Under the pieces are notes generated by a model. It ran no database searches. It had not been told where the DNA came from and was given only the letters and a program-made list of their open reading frames with translations. Of a stretch of 64,000 nucleotides of DNA, positions 42,582 through 51,961 are shown piece after piece. The DNA lies in assembly GCA_029973955.1 (NCBI GenBank), contig JARKQJ010000091.1:124001-188000 (forward strand). Direction: 5' to 3'. The position numbers and the translations under genes are program-made. The stretch is from Paludibaculum sp. (GTDB lineage: Bacteria > Acidobacteriota > Terriglobia > Bryobacterales > Bryobacteraceae). Positions within the stretch are counted from its first letter, which is position 1. Every line of letters starts with the position of its first letter.

Positions 42582-44267
42582 ATGAGTTACGAAATCGGTG
42601 CGCATGTCGGCGACTACGAGATTCTGCAGGTTTTGGGCGCCGGCGGGATGGGCAAGGTGTTCAAAGTCCGGAACGTGATTTCGGACCGGGTGGAGGCGAT
42701 GAAGGTGTTGCTGCCGGATCTGAGCGGCAACACGGAACTGGCGGACCGGTTCATCCGCGAGATCAAGGTGCAGGCGGCGCTCAGCCATCCCAACATCGCG
42801 GCGCTGCACACGGCCCTGAAGATCGACAACCAGTTGGTGATGCTGATGGAGTATGTGGAAGGCGTCACTCTGGGCGGTCTGATCCAGAAGGGGCGGCTGC
42901 CAGTGCCTGAGATGACGGGATACATCATGCAGGCGCTGGATGCGCTGGGGTACGCGCACGGCAAGGGTGTCATACACAGAGACCTGAAGCCAACGAACAT
43001 GATGGTGACGCCGGACGGCGTGCTGAAGCTGCTGGACTTCGGCATTGCGAAACTGGCCAGCCAATCCCAACTGACGAAGACCGGCCTGACGGTGGGGTCG
43101 ATTTACTACATGTCGCCGGAGCAGATCCAGGGGGCCAGCGATCTGGATGCGCGGGCGGACCTGTATTCCTTCGGGATCTGCATGTATGAGCTGTACACGG
43201 CCACGCGGCCGTTCGAAGGCGACAGCGAGTTTTCGATCATGTCGGCTCATCTGCAGCAGGTTCCAATGCCGCCGATCCAAAGGGATCCGCAGTTGCCTCG
43301 CCCGATCAACGACATCATCCTGATGGCGATCGAGAAGGACCCGGCCAAGCGCTGGGCGAGTGCGGGGGCCATGTTAGCGGCGCTGCGTGGAGTGGCGAAG
43401 GACTTGGGTCAGGCGCATGGAATGGCGTTGCCGGCGACAAGTCCGGCGGCGATTCCGCCCCCGCCGCCGCCCCCGCCGCCGCCGGCGATGCAGCCTCAGC
43501 CATACGGGGCGGCTCCGGCGCCTCCGGCCGCGGTTCAGTCCGCCCGGCAGCCATCGAGCCGGCGCGGGCTGTATATCGCGCTGGGCTCGCTGGTGACGGT
43601 AGCGATTCTGGTGGTGGGGGGGATTCAACTGCCGAAGCTGATGAAGACGCAGGCTCAGCAGCAAGGCCAGGAGGCGCCGGTCACACCGCCGCAGGAGGAG
43701 CCGAAAGCGAGTCAGCCGGCGGCGAGCGCGGAGGTACCGCAGGATGTGGCCACGCCGGTTGCCGGGGCTGCCGGCCGGCCGAATGCGCCGGCGGGAGGCT
43801 CCACGGCGGTACGGACAGCGGGAGGCGCTCCAGTGAGCAGCGCGCCGCGGGGTGGGGGTACGTCCATGGCGGCGGAGCCGCAGTCCAGCCCGCAGTCCAG
43901 CCCGCAGCCTATGGCGGGCCAGCCTCCGGCAGCAGCCCAGAATCAGCAGACGCAGCAGGCCGCGCCGCCTGTCAAGGCGGAGAGCGAAGGTGCGAGCCAG
44001 GCGGCTTTGGAGGAGGTCCGGGAGCATCTGATGCTGCTGGGCACGCGCGTGGGTGCGGTAAAGCACAGCATCGACAATCTGCGTGCCGAGCAGGCCCGGA
44101 TGGGATTGGGGTTGCGGCCAGACATTACGGCCTCAGTGCAGCGGATGGAATACCACATGGATCAGACCGAAGCAGCACTGAAGCGGGGAGACCAGGCGGC
44201 CGCCAAAAGGAGCCTGTCCAATGCGGAAAGGGAGACCGCGAAGCTGGAGTCCTTTCTGGGGAGATAG
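42582..44267 (+). CDS. ppkA: PpkA-like membrane Ser/Thr kinase
   Basis: A 561-residue kinase. Glycine loop LGAGGMGKV, ATP lysine Lys41, catalytic HRD at 132-134 and DFG at 152-154 are all intact, so it should be active. A long Pro/Ala/Gln linker is interrupted by one membrane helix (GLYIALGSLVTVAILVVGGIQL, about residues 330-352), and a C-terminal helical coiled-coil follows (EEVREHLMLLGTRVGAVKHS, AERETAKLESFLG). PpkA-type kinases phosphorylate Fha in other T6SS, but no Fha gene is present here, so the substrate may be different. It lies 21 bases after the CsgG-like gene with GAAGGAG before the ATG. Confidence 0.9.
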   Translation: MSYEIGAHVGDYEILQVLGAGGMGKVFKVRNVISDRVEAMKVLLPDLSGNTELADRFIREIKVQAALSHPNIAALHTALKIDNQLVMLMEYVEGVTLGGLIQKGRLPVPEMTGYIMQALDALGYAHGKGVIHRDLKPTNMMVTPDGVLKLLDFGIAKLASQSQLTKTGLTVGSIYYMSPEQIQGASDLDARADLYSFGICMYELYTATRPFEGDSEFSIMSAHLQQVPMPPIQRDPQLPRPINDIILMAIEKDPAKRWASAGAMLAALRGVAKDLGQAHGMALPATSPAAIPPPPPPPPPPAMQPQPYGAAPAPPAAVQSARQPSSRRGLYIALGSLVTVAILVVGGIQLPKLMKTQAQQQGQEAPVTPPQEEPKASQPAASAEVPQDVATPVAGAAGRPNAPAGGSTAVRTAGGAPVSSAPRGGGTSMAAEPQSSPQSSPQPMAGQPPAAAQNQQTQQAAPPVKAESEGASQAALEEVREHLMLLGTRVGAVKHSIDNLRAEQARMGLGLRPDITASVQRMEYHMDQTEAALKRGDQAAAKRSLSNAERETAKLESFLGR

Positions 44268-44295
44268 AATTCCCCGGTCTAGTGGATTTGGATAC

Positions 44296-44324
44296 TTGAC
44301 CCTGCCATATGGGGGGGCTATACT
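44296..44324 (+). promoter_or_regulatory. Strong promoter of the sheath operon
   Basis: TTGACC (44296-44301), exactly 17 bases, then TATACT (44319-44324) in the 254-base gap between the kinase and tssB. The predicted transcript starts near 44331, leaving a leader of about 190 bases before tssB. Nothing else is recognised in the leader. Confidence 0.7.
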
Positions 44325-44521
44325 CAACGTCTGATTTGGTGCATCCGGTTGTTTTTCAACGGAGGAGGGTGCGTTCATGTCTGAACTGGGATGCAACAGT
44401 TACTCGCCAGGCCGAGGTGCAGGAAGGGTGCCGGCCAGACCCCTGCATTTTGAGCGGATGGCGGCTCCTCCACTGGTCCGATTCGACTACAACGTCCAAC
44501 TGATTTTCGAGGAAGTGGGAA

Positions 44522-45046
44522 ATGGCTAAGCAAAGTGCTCAACACAAGCTCGATCGTGTGCGTCCGCCGCGAGTCCACGTGACCTATGACGTGGAGGTTG
44601 GAGACGCCATTGAAATCAAGGAACTTCCCTTCGTGATGGGAGTGTTCGGAGACTTTACCGGGCAACCCGAGGCGCCGCTGCCCAAGCTGAAGGAGCGGAA
44701 GTTCGTGGAAGTTACACCGGACAATTTCGACAGCGTGCTGGAAGGGATGAAACCGCACCTGGCTTTTTCGGTGGAGAACAAGCTCAGCGAAGATCCCGAT
44801 GCGGGGCAGATCAAAGTGGACCTCCGATTCAAGAGCATGGATGACTTCGAGCCGGAAAACGTCGCGAAGCAGGTGAAGCCGTTGAAGGACATGCTCGATC
44901 TCCGGACCAAGCTCTCCGATCTGCGGGGCTCGCTGCAGGGCAACGATAAGCTGGAGGAACTGCTGCTGTCGGCTGTCAGCAATACGGAGAACCTGGACAA
45001 GCTGAAGAGTGAGATTGGCGAGGGCGGGGAAGGAGGTTCCAAGTGA
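44522..45046 (+). CDS. tssB: TssB (VipA), T6SS sheath subunit
   Basis: A 174-residue protein with the family pattern: RVRPPRVHVTYDVEVGDAIEIKELPFVMGVFGDFTG and LKERKFVEVTPDNFDSVL. TssB pairs with TssC to form the contractile sheath. The N-terminal helix would be the site for TagJ and ClpV interaction. AAGTGGGA precedes the ATG. Its stop overlaps the GTG start of tssC (GTGA), as is common. Confidence 0.97.
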   Translation: MAKQSAQHKLDRVRPPRVHVTYDVEVGDAIEIKELPFVMGVFGDFTGQPEAPLPKLKERKFVEVTPDNFDSVLEGMKPHLAFSVENKLSEDPDAGQIKVDLRFKSMDDFEPENVAKQVKPLKDMLDLRTKLSDLRGSLQGNDKLEELLLSAVSNTENLDKLKSEIGEGGEGGSK

Positions 45047-46533
45047 GCGATGCGAAGCAGCAGGCCGTTCCAGCGGCGGCACAGGCGGAGACGGTCGAGA
45101 AGAGCCTGCTCGACCAGATTGTGGACGATGGCAGATTAGCCCGGGATCCCGCATCGAGAGAGCGGGGCAAGGATCTGGTGAAGGAGTTCGTCGCCCAGAT
45201 TCTGGACGGGAACATGACAGTCTCGAAGGATGCGGAAGCGATGATCAATGCGCGCATCGCGCAGATCGATCACCTGATTTCGCTGCAATTGAACGAAGTG
45301 ATGCACCACCCTTCGTTTCAGAAGCTGGAAGGGACCTGGCGGGGCCTGAAGTACCTGCTGGACCAGAGCGAGACGAGCGATGGGCTGAAGATCAAGATCA
45401 TCAACGCGTCGAAGAAGGACCTGTTGCGGGATCTGCAGCGGGCGCCGGAGTTCGATCAGAGCGCGATGTTCAAGAAGGTCTACGAAGAGGAGTTCGGCGT
45501 CTTCGGCGGTGCGCCGTTTGGCGCCCTGATCGGGGACTACGAGTTCGGCAAGAGCCCGGAAGACATCGAGTTGCTGGAGAAGATCTCCAACGTGGCTGCG
45601 CAGGCCCATGCGCCGTTCATTTCGGCGGCGGCGCCGGAGATGTTCAACCTGGACAGCTATACGCAACTGGACGCTCCGCGGGATCTGGCGAAGGTGTTCG
45701 ACACGACGGAGTACGCGAAGTGGAAGTCCTTCCGGGCTTCGGAAGACTCGCGGTACGTGGCGTTGACCTGCCCGCGAGTGTTGACCCGGCTGCCTTACGG
45801 CAGGGCGACGAAGCCGGTGGACGCATTTGCCTATGAAGAGGGGGTGGACGGAGCCGATCACAGCAAGTATCTGTGGAGCAATGCAGCCTGGACGTTGGGC
45901 GCCCGGCTGACGACCGCTTTCGCGCAATACGGCTGGTGCGCGGCGATTCGGGGTGTGGAGGGCGGCGGCCTGGTGGAGGGGCTTCCGGTACACAACTTCT
46001 ACACCGACGAAGGCGACGTGGCGATGAAGTGTCCGACGGAAGTGCCGATCACGGACCGGCGTGAGAAGGAGCTGGCGGACCTGGGTTTCGCGCCGCTGGT
46101 GCATTGCAAGGGATCGGATTACGCAGCTTATTTCAGTGTGCAGTCCTGCCAGAAGGCGAAGCTGTTTGACAACGAGGCGGCCAACGCCAATGCGCGGCTG
46201 TCGACTCAGTTGCCCTATATTCTCGCGGTTGCCCGTTTTGCGCACTATCTGAAGGTGATGATGCGCGACAAGATCGGCAGCTTCACATCCAGGTCGGAAT
46301 GCGAACGCTGGCTGAATCAATGGATCGTAAACTACGTCACACCGGACGACACCGCCTCAGCGTCAGTGAAGGCGGAGAAGCCGTTGCGCGACGCTCGGAT
46401 TGAGGTTCTAGACGTCCCGGGCAAGCCAGGTGCCTACCGGGCGGTTGCCTTCTTGCGTCCACACTTCCAACTCGATGAACTTTCCGTGTCACTGCGGTTG
46501 GTTGCCGAGTTGCCGCCTTCATCCAGAGGGTAG
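45043..46533 (+). CDS. tssC: TssC (VipB), T6SS sheath subunit
   Basis: A 496-residue sheath protein. Characteristic segments are FQKLEGTWRGLKYLL, GALIGDYEFGKSPEDIELLEKISNVAAQAHAPFISAAAP, YGRATKPVDAFAYEE, WSNAAWTLGARLTTAFAQYGWCAAIRGVEGGGLVEGLPVHNF and the C-terminal LPYILAVARFAHYLKVMMRDKIGSF. It starts at GTG 45043 overlapping the tssB stop. With TssB it forms the contractile tube around Hcp. Confidence 0.98.
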   Translation: MSDAKQQAVPAAAQAETVEKSLLDQIVDDGRLARDPASRERGKDLVKEFVAQILDGNMTVSKDAEAMINARIAQIDHLISLQLNEVMHHPSFQKLEGTWRGLKYLLDQSETSDGLKIKIINASKKDLLRDLQRAPEFDQSAMFKKVYEEEFGVFGGAPFGALIGDYEFGKSPEDIELLEKISNVAAQAHAPFISAAAPEMFNLDSYTQLDAPRDLAKVFDTTEYAKWKSFRASEDSRYVALTCPRVLTRLPYGRATKPVDAFAYEEGVDGADHSKYLWSNAAWTLGARLTTAFAQYGWCAAIRGVEGGGLVEGLPVHNFYTDEGDVAMKCPTEVPITDRREKELADLGFAPLVHCKGSDYAAYFSVQSCQKAKLFDNEAANANARLSTQLPYILAVARFAHYLKVMMRDKIGSFTSRSECERWLNQWIVNYVTPDDTASASVKAEKPLRDARIEVLDVPGKPGAYRAVAFLRPHFQLDELSVSLRLVAELPPSSRG

Positions 46534-46598
46534 GAGGAGTAGCGACGCCGTAATGGCCTGATGTATCGCAGAAGAGTTGATTCTGGAGGAAACAGACT

Positions 46599-47078
46599 AT
46601 GGTTGACATGTTTTTGAAGATCGATGGGATTCCGGGTGAGAGCAAGGACGACAAGCACAAGGACCAAATCGATCTGGAAAGCTATTCTTTTGGCGCCACG
46701 CAGACGGGCACGATGGGCGCGGGCGGTGGTGGCGGCGCGGGAAAAGTCAGCATGCAGGACTTTCATTTCGTGATGAAGGTCAACAAGGCGGCTCCCAAGC
46801 TGTTTCTGCATTGCGCGAACGGGAAACACATTCCGAACGCTTTGTTGACGGTGCGCAAGGCTGGCGGCGGGCAGCAGGAGTTTTACACCGTCAAGTTCAC
46901 CGACGTCCTGATCTCGAGCTACCAGACCGGGAGTGCCCAGGGCACTGAAATTCCGATGGAGCAGATCTCATTGAACTTCTCCAAGATTGAGATGGAGTAC
47001 AAGGAGCAGAAGCCCGACGGAAGCCTGACTGGCGGCATCAAGATGAATTGGGACCTCAAGTCGAACAAGGGAGGCTGA
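46599..47078 (+). CDS. hcp: Hcp (TssD), T6SS tube protein
   Basis: A 159-residue Hcp: MVDMFLKIDGIPGESKDD, IDLESYSFGATQTG, KVSMQDFHFVMKVNKAAPKLFLHCANGKHI and a C-terminal EMEYKEQKPDGSLTGGIKMNWDLKSNKG. A Gly-rich loop (MGAGGGGGAG) sits in the extended loop that stacks between rings. CTGGAGGAAA precedes ATG 46599. Only one Hcp gene is present. It forms the inner tube that is expelled. Confidence 0.97.
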   Translation: MVDMFLKIDGIPGESKDDKHKDQIDLESYSFGATQTGTMGAGGGGGAGKVSMQDFHFVMKVNKAAPKLFLHCANGKHIPNALLTVRKAGGGQQEFYTVKFTDVLISSYQTGSAQGTEIPMEQISLNFSKIEMEYKEQKPDGSLTGGIKMNWDLKSNKGG

Positions 47079-47105
47079 TAGCCCGGTTCGCGCGAGGCAA
47101 CTTCC

Positions 47106-47822
47106 ATGACGGCAAAAGAACTTTACCAGGCAGGGAAGTTGAGAGATGCGATTCAGGCGCTTGGCGGCGAACTCCGGAGCAATCCGGGCGACGCCAAGCG
47201 CCGCACCTTTCTCTTTGAACTGCTCTGTTTCGCCGGCGAATACGACCGCGCGGAGAAGCAACTGGATCTGCTGGCGGATACGAACCGGGAGGCCGGCATG
47301 GGGTCGCTGGTATACCGGTCGGCGCTGCATGCGGAGCGGTTGCGGCAGGAGATGTTTGAGAAGCGGATGTTTCCGCTCGACCAGGACCCGCCGGTTGTGG
47401 GGGGGCGGGTGAACGGACAGGAGTTCGGCGCGATGGAAGACGGCGATCCCAGGTTGGGCGCGCGTCTGGAAGTTTTCGCCGCGGGGGCCTACCTGTGGCT
47501 TCCGTATCAGCATATTCAGTCGGTGGAGATGGGACCTCCAACCCGTTTGCGGGACCTGTTGTGGATTCAGGCGATGGTTCAGACGGGCCCAGCGTTCCGG
47601 GGCAGGGAACTCGGGGAGGTGTTGTTGCCCGCTCTGACGCCGTTGTCGGCAAAGAGCACGGACGACGAGATTCGTCTTGGTCTCAAGACCGAGTGGGTTG
47701 AACTGGGAGATGGCTCAACGGCCCCGGTGGGGCAGAAGATGCTGTTGATCGACGGCGAAGAGTTCCCAATGCTCGAGATTCGTAAGTTGGAGTTCTCCGC
47801 TCAAGACAATGCCACTCCGTGA
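47106..47822 (+). CDS. tagJ: TagJ (ImpE), T6SS accessory protein
   Basis: A 238-residue ImpE/SciE family protein. The TPR-like N-terminus (AKELYQAGKLRDAIQALGGELRSNPGDAKRRTFLFELLCFAGEYDRAEKQ) and the C-terminal PTRLRDLLWIQAMVQTGPAFRGRELGEVLLPALTP are typical. In Pseudomonas aeruginosa TagJ binds the TssB N-terminus and aids ClpV work. Its presence beside a TssA of the long type fits T6SS clades with TagJ. It overlaps tssA by 14 bases. Confidence 0.92.
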   Translation: MTAKELYQAGKLRDAIQALGGELRSNPGDAKRRTFLFELLCFAGEYDRAEKQLDLLADTNREAGMGSLVYRSALHAERLRQEMFEKRMFPLDQDPPVVGGRVNGQEFGAMEDGDPRLGARLEVFAAGAYLWLPYQHIQSVEMGPPTRLRDLLWIQAMVQTGPAFRGRELGEVLLPALTPLSAKSTDDEIRLGLKTEWVELGDGSTAPVGQKMLLIDGEEFPMLEIRKLEFSAQDNATP

Positions 47823-49626
47823 TGATCTGCTGAATCCAATCTCCGAAGCCAATCCAGGTGGTGAGAACCTCCGCTTCGCTCCCGTTTACGACAAGATCAA
47901 AGAGGCCCGCCGGGAGGACGATGACGCTCCGCAGGGGGAGTGGCAGCGTGCGCGCAAAACGGCCGACTGGCCGCTGGTAATCAAACTCGCGTCGGAAGCG
48001 CTAGCGACGAAGAGCAAAGACCTTCAGATTGCAGCCTGGCTGACGGAGGCACTGCTCCGGAAAGAGGGAATTCCGGGCTTCCGGGAAGGGCTGTCGCTGA
48101 TCGCGGCGCTGCTGGATACCTTCTGGGACTCGTTGTATCCCGAACTCGAAGACGGGGATCCGGAGTTGCGGGCGGTCCCGCTGGAGTGGCTGGAAGGACG
48201 GATGGAGGCCGCCCTGCGTTCGGCTCCGCTAGTGAAGAAGGGCTACAACTCGTTTCACTACAAGGAAGCAAGAACGGTCGGCTATGAATCCGACGCGACG
48301 TCGGACGACAAGCTGGCGGCGCGCGCGGCGGCGATCGAAGACGGCAAGGTGACGGCGGAGGAGTGGGACGCCGCGGTCGACGCCACTCCCGCGGCCTGGC
48401 TGGCGAATCTGGAATCCGAAGCGGGCGCCACGCTGGAGCTGATTGAGAGACTGCGCTCGATCTCGGATGAGAAGTTGGGAGATTCAGCGCCGTCCTTTAC
48501 GGCCATCCGCGCGACGTTGGAGGAGATCCAGAATACACTGCGGATCATCCTCAAGAAGAAAGGCGTGGCGGAACCCGAACCCACGGCGGAAGTGGAGGAA
48601 GAGCCGGCGGAGGAAGACAGCGGCGGGTGGAGCAGTTCCGAGGAGCCGGCCGAGCCGGTGCAGGAACGCAAGCCGAAGCCGAAGCGAGGGGGAAGCCTCG
48701 CTCCGGAACCTGTAGACCGCGAGGACGCCTGCCAGCGGGTTGCGGTGGCGGCCGCCTTCCTGCGCCGGGAGGACGCCTACAACCCGGCGCCATTTTTGCT
48801 CTTGCGGGGACTGCGGTGGGGGGAAGTGCGGGCACCGGGGTATCTGGACGCCAACCTGCTGGAGGCGCCCTCCAGCGAGTTGCGTCAGACGTTGAAGCGG
48901 CTATCAAACGAGTCGGACTGGCAGCAGTTGCTGGAGACGGCGGAAGAGGCGATGGCCTTGCCGTGCGGCCGCGGATGGCTCGATCTGCAAAGGCACGCCT
49001 ACCGTGCATGCTATGAGCTGGGCTATGCGGCGCCGGCGGCTGCGATCCGGTCCGCGCTGAAGTCGTTGCTGGCGGATCTCCCTGAGTTGCAGAGCGCGAC
49101 TCTGCTGGACGACACACCGGCGGCGAATGCGGAGACGCAGCTCTGGCTTCAGGAAGTTCTGCCGCCGGAAGCCGCCAGCGATGAAGCTCCGGCATACGAG
49201 TATGCTCCCGTCGAAGCACTCGCCTCATCCACGGCGGAAGCGCAGGAGGATCACCGGGAGGATCCGGGGGAGACGGCCTTGAGAGCCGCGCGGGAGGGCC
49301 GTCCGCAGGAGGCCATCGAGATCCTGACGCGGGAGGCGGCGATGGAGCGGTCGGGCCGGGGCAGGTTCCAGCGTCGGCTGCAGTTGGCGCAGGTCTGCCT
49401 TTCGATAGGGCATCACCGGATCGCGCACCCGATTCTGGAGCAGTTGGCGGCAGAGATCGACAGCCGTTCGCTGGAGGGCTGGGAGTCGGCCGAATTGGTG
49501 GTGCAGGTACTGGTTCTGCTCTACCGGTGCCTGGAGAAGCTGAAGCTGGACGAAGGGCGCAAGCAGCAATTGTACGACCGGATCTGCCGGCTGGATCCGA
49601 TCCAGGCGCTGTCCTGCACGAGTTAA
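47809..49626 (+). CDS. tssA: TssA, T6SS cap/baseplate protein
   Basis: A 605-residue TssA. The N-terminal ImpA domain begins MPLRDDLLNPISEANPGGENLRFAPVYDKIKEARREDDDAPQG and includes AAWLTEALLRKEGIPGFREGL. An acidic Pro/Glu linker (EPEPTAEVEEEPAEEDSG) separates it from the C-terminal VasJ-like helical region (RFQRRLQLAQVCLSIGHHRIAHPILEQL). TssA starts or caps tube polymerisation. The start overlaps the tagJ stop, so the two are coupled. Confidence 0.95.
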   Translation: MPLRDDLLNPISEANPGGENLRFAPVYDKIKEARREDDDAPQGEWQRARKTADWPLVIKLASEALATKSKDLQIAAWLTEALLRKEGIPGFREGLSLIAALLDTFWDSLYPELEDGDPELRAVPLEWLEGRMEAALRSAPLVKKGYNSFHYKEARTVGYESDATSDDKLAARAAAIEDGKVTAEEWDAAVDATPAAWLANLESEAGATLELIERLRSISDEKLGDSAPSFTAIRATLEEIQNTLRIILKKKGVAEPEPTAEVEEEPAEEDSGGWSSSEEPAEPVQERKPKPKRGGSLAPEPVDREDACQRVAVAAAFLRREDAYNPAPFLLLRGLRWGEVRAPGYLDANLLEAPSSELRQTLKRLSNESDWQQLLETAEEAMALPCGRGWLDLQRHAYRACYELGYAAPAAAIRSALKSLLADLPELQSATLLDDTPAANAETQLWLQEVLPPEAASDEAPAYEYAPVEALASSTAEAQEDHREDPGETALRAAREGRPQEAIEILTREAAMERSGRGRFQRRLQLAQVCLSIGHHRIAHPILEQLAAEIDSRSLEGWESAELVVQVLVLLYRCLEKLKLDEGRKQQLYDRICRLDPIQALSCTS

Positions 49627-49629
49627 CCC

Positions 49630-50118
49630 ATGGCGCGCAATGATCAGGATGTCGCAGTAACACCATCGATCCTGGACCGCCTGATCGACCAGGAAAGGAG
49701 TGTGCCGGCCGACCCCCCCGTCAACCGGACGCAGTCCGTGCGGGGGTTGAAGGTCTCGCTGAGAAGAGATCTGGAGTGGCTGCTCAACTCCAGGCGAAGC
49801 CCCGACCCGGCGCCGGAGAGCTACGAACTGCTGAGCAACTCGCTGTACAACTATGGTCTTCCGGACGTTTCATCGATGAGCGTGGATTCGCCGCGAGACC
49901 GCAGCCGGCTTTTGGGCCTGATCGAAGAAACGCTGCGGATCTTCGAACCCCGGCTCACAGAGGTGCGGGTGAGGCTGATCGAGAATACCGCCGCGAGCGT
50001 GCGGGTTCTGCGGTTCCAGATTGAGGCGATGCTGCAGATGGATCCGGCGCCGGAGCGGATCTATTTCGATACGGTGCTGAACCTGAGCAGCGGGGAATAT
50101 CAAGTGAAGGGTGAATGA
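49630..50118 (+). CDS. tssE: TssE, T6SS baseplate gp25-like protein
   Basis: A 162-residue gp25-like baseplate protein. The signature region is the LRRDLEWLLNSRR segment and, in the middle, SLYNYGLPDVSSM, followed by EETLRIFEPRLTEVRVRLIEN, which matches the conserved EPR of TssE. It is coupled to tssA (three-base gap) and its stop lies within the start region of tssF. Confidence 0.94.
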   Translation: MARNDQDVAVTPSILDRLIDQERSVPADPPVNRTQSVRGLKVSLRRDLEWLLNSRRSPDPAPESYELLSNSLYNYGLPDVSSMSVDSPRDRSRLLGLIEETLRIFEPRLTEVRVRLIENTAASVRVLRFQIEAMLQMDPAPERIYFDTVLNLSSGEYQVKGE

Positions 50119-51961
50119 GGTGCGAGACGATCTGCGTCTTTACTATGAGAGTGAGCTGGCCTTCCTGCACCAGATGGGAGCGCAGTTCGCCGAGAAATTT
50201 CCGAAGATCGCGTCTCGACTCGCCCTGGAGCCGGATAAGTGTGAAGACCCGCACGTTGAGCGGCTGATTGAAGCATTCGCGTTTCTGGCGGCCCGCGTCC
50301 ACATGAAGCTGGACGACGAGTTTCCAGAGATCACAGAAGCGCTTCTGAGCATTGTCTATCCGCACCTGGTGCGGCCTGTTCCATCGATGAGCGTGGTGGA
50401 ATTTCAAATGAAGCCGGAGGCCGCGCAGATCGGCACGGGCCTGGTGATTCCACGGGGCACGCAACTTCAGTCGAGGCCCGTGGGCGGGGTGCCTTGCCGT
50501 TTTCGGACCTGTTCGGAGACGAGCCTGCTGCCCTTCAGTGTGACGGCCGCGGAGTGGAAGAGCCCGGACCGCTTCACACCGCCCATCCGGGGGGCGGAGG
50601 CGGTGGCCGGGTTGCGAGTGGAATTGGGGTGCTGGCCGGAGATCACATTCCAGAAGCTGATCTTCGACGGACTGAAGTTCTACCTGAACGGACAGAGCGG
50701 ACTGATGCATGTGCTGTACGAGTTGCTGTGCAGCCGCTGCGTGCAGATCCTCGTGCGGGATCCCAAGGAAGGCGCCTCCGGGAGAGTGGTGGAGTTGGAT
50801 CCGGCGCAACTGATCCCGGGCGGATTCGAGGATCAGGACGCGATGTTGCCCTATCCGCGGAGGTCGTTTCAGGGGTACCGGCTGCTGCATGAGTATTTTC
50901 ACTTCCCGGAGAAGTTCTTCTTTTTGGAATTGAAGGGACTGGGGGAGGTTTTGCGGCTGGGCTTCAAGGACCGCGCCGAGATCATCTTTCTGTTTTCAGC
51001 CTTCGAGCCGGCCGACCGCCGCCAGTCGCTGGAGATGGGGATCTCCGCCAAGACGGTGCGGCTGGGGTGCGCGCCGGTGGTGAATCTGTTCGAGCAGACC
51101 GCCGAGCCGATTCTGTTGACGCACCGGAAATTCGAATATCCGATCGAGCCGGACATCCGGCGGCCGAACGCCATCGAAGCCTATTCGGTGGATGAGGTGC
51201 TGGGCCTGCGGCCCGGCGTTGCCGAGCCGGTTCGCTATGAGCCGCTTTACTCCTTCCGGCAGAGCACGGTGGAGAGCGGTGGGAAGACCTTCTGGCTGGC
51301 CACTCGCCGGCCGGCCGCCGCTTCGACTGATTCCAGCGTGGATCTGTACCTGTCGCTGGTGGACCTGGCGCATCGCCCCGTACAGCCCGATGCGGAGAGC
51401 CTCACGGTGCGGCTCACCTGTTCGAACCGGGACCTGCCCTCGCGCCTTCCCTTTGGGAACGAAGCCGGTGACTTCGAGATTGAAGGGGGCAGCGCGGTCC
51501 ACTCCGTGGTTGCGTTGCTGAAACCCACGGCGACCATCCGGCCGCAGTCGCGCCGCGGATCGTCCTGGCGCCTGATTTCGCACCTCTCGCTGAACTATCT
51601 GTCTCTGGTGGAGGACGGCAAGGATGCGCTGAAGGAGCTGCTGAAGATCTACTCCTTCGCCGACTCGGCATCCGCGCAGAAGCAGATTGAGGGGATCAAT
51701 TCACTCAACAGCCGGAAGCAGTTCGCACGCATCCTATCCGAGAACGGGATGGCTTTCGCGCGCGGCACCAGGGTGGATCTGGAGTTCGATGAGGACAACT
51801 TCGTCGGCGGGGGCGTGTACCTGTTCGCCAGCATTCTCGAGAGATTTCTGGGGCTCTACGCCTCGCTGAACAGCTTCAGCCAGTTGGCCATCCGGAGCAG
51901 GCAGAGAAAGGAGGTGATCAAGGTATGGGCACCGCGGGCCGGCCAGAGAATCCTCCTGTGA
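50111..51961 (+). CDS. tssF: TssF, T6SS baseplate protein
   Basis: A 616-residue TssF (ImpG/VasA). Typical segments are LRLYYESELAFLHQMGAQFAEKFPKIASRLALEPDKCEDPHVERLIEAFAFLAARVHMKLDDEFPEITEALLSIVYPHLVRPVPSM. It forms the wedge with TssG and TssK. GTG 50111 overlaps the tssE stop; GTG 50120, three codons later, has a better-spaced GAAGG and is equally possible. The 3' end overlaps tssG by 37 bases. Confidence 0.96.
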   Translation: MNEVRDDLRLYYESELAFLHQMGAQFAEKFPKIASRLALEPDKCEDPHVERLIEAFAFLAARVHMKLDDEFPEITEALLSIVYPHLVRPVPSMSVVEFQMKPEAAQIGTGLVIPRGTQLQSRPVGGVPCRFRTCSETSLLPFSVTAAEWKSPDRFTPPIRGAEAVAGLRVELGCWPEITFQKLIFDGLKFYLNGQSGLMHVLYELLCSRCVQILVRDPKEGASGRVVELDPAQLIPGGFEDQDAMLPYPRRSFQGYRLLHEYFHFPEKFFFLELKGLGEVLRLGFKDRAEIIFLFSAFEPADRRQSLEMGISAKTVRLGCAPVVNLFEQTAEPILLTHRKFEYPIEPDIRRPNAIEAYSVDEVLGLRPGVAEPVRYEPLYSFRQSTVESGGKTFWLATRRPAAASTDSSVDLYLSLVDLAHRPVQPDAESLTVRLTCSNRDLPSRLPFGNEAGDFEIEGGSAVHSVVALLKPTATIRPQSRRGSSWRLISHLSLNYLSLVEDGKDALKELLKIYSFADSASAQKQIEGINSLNSRKQFARILSENGMAFARGTRVDLEFDEDNFVGGGVYLFASILERFLGLYASLNSFSQLAIRSRQRKEVIKVWAPRAGQRILL

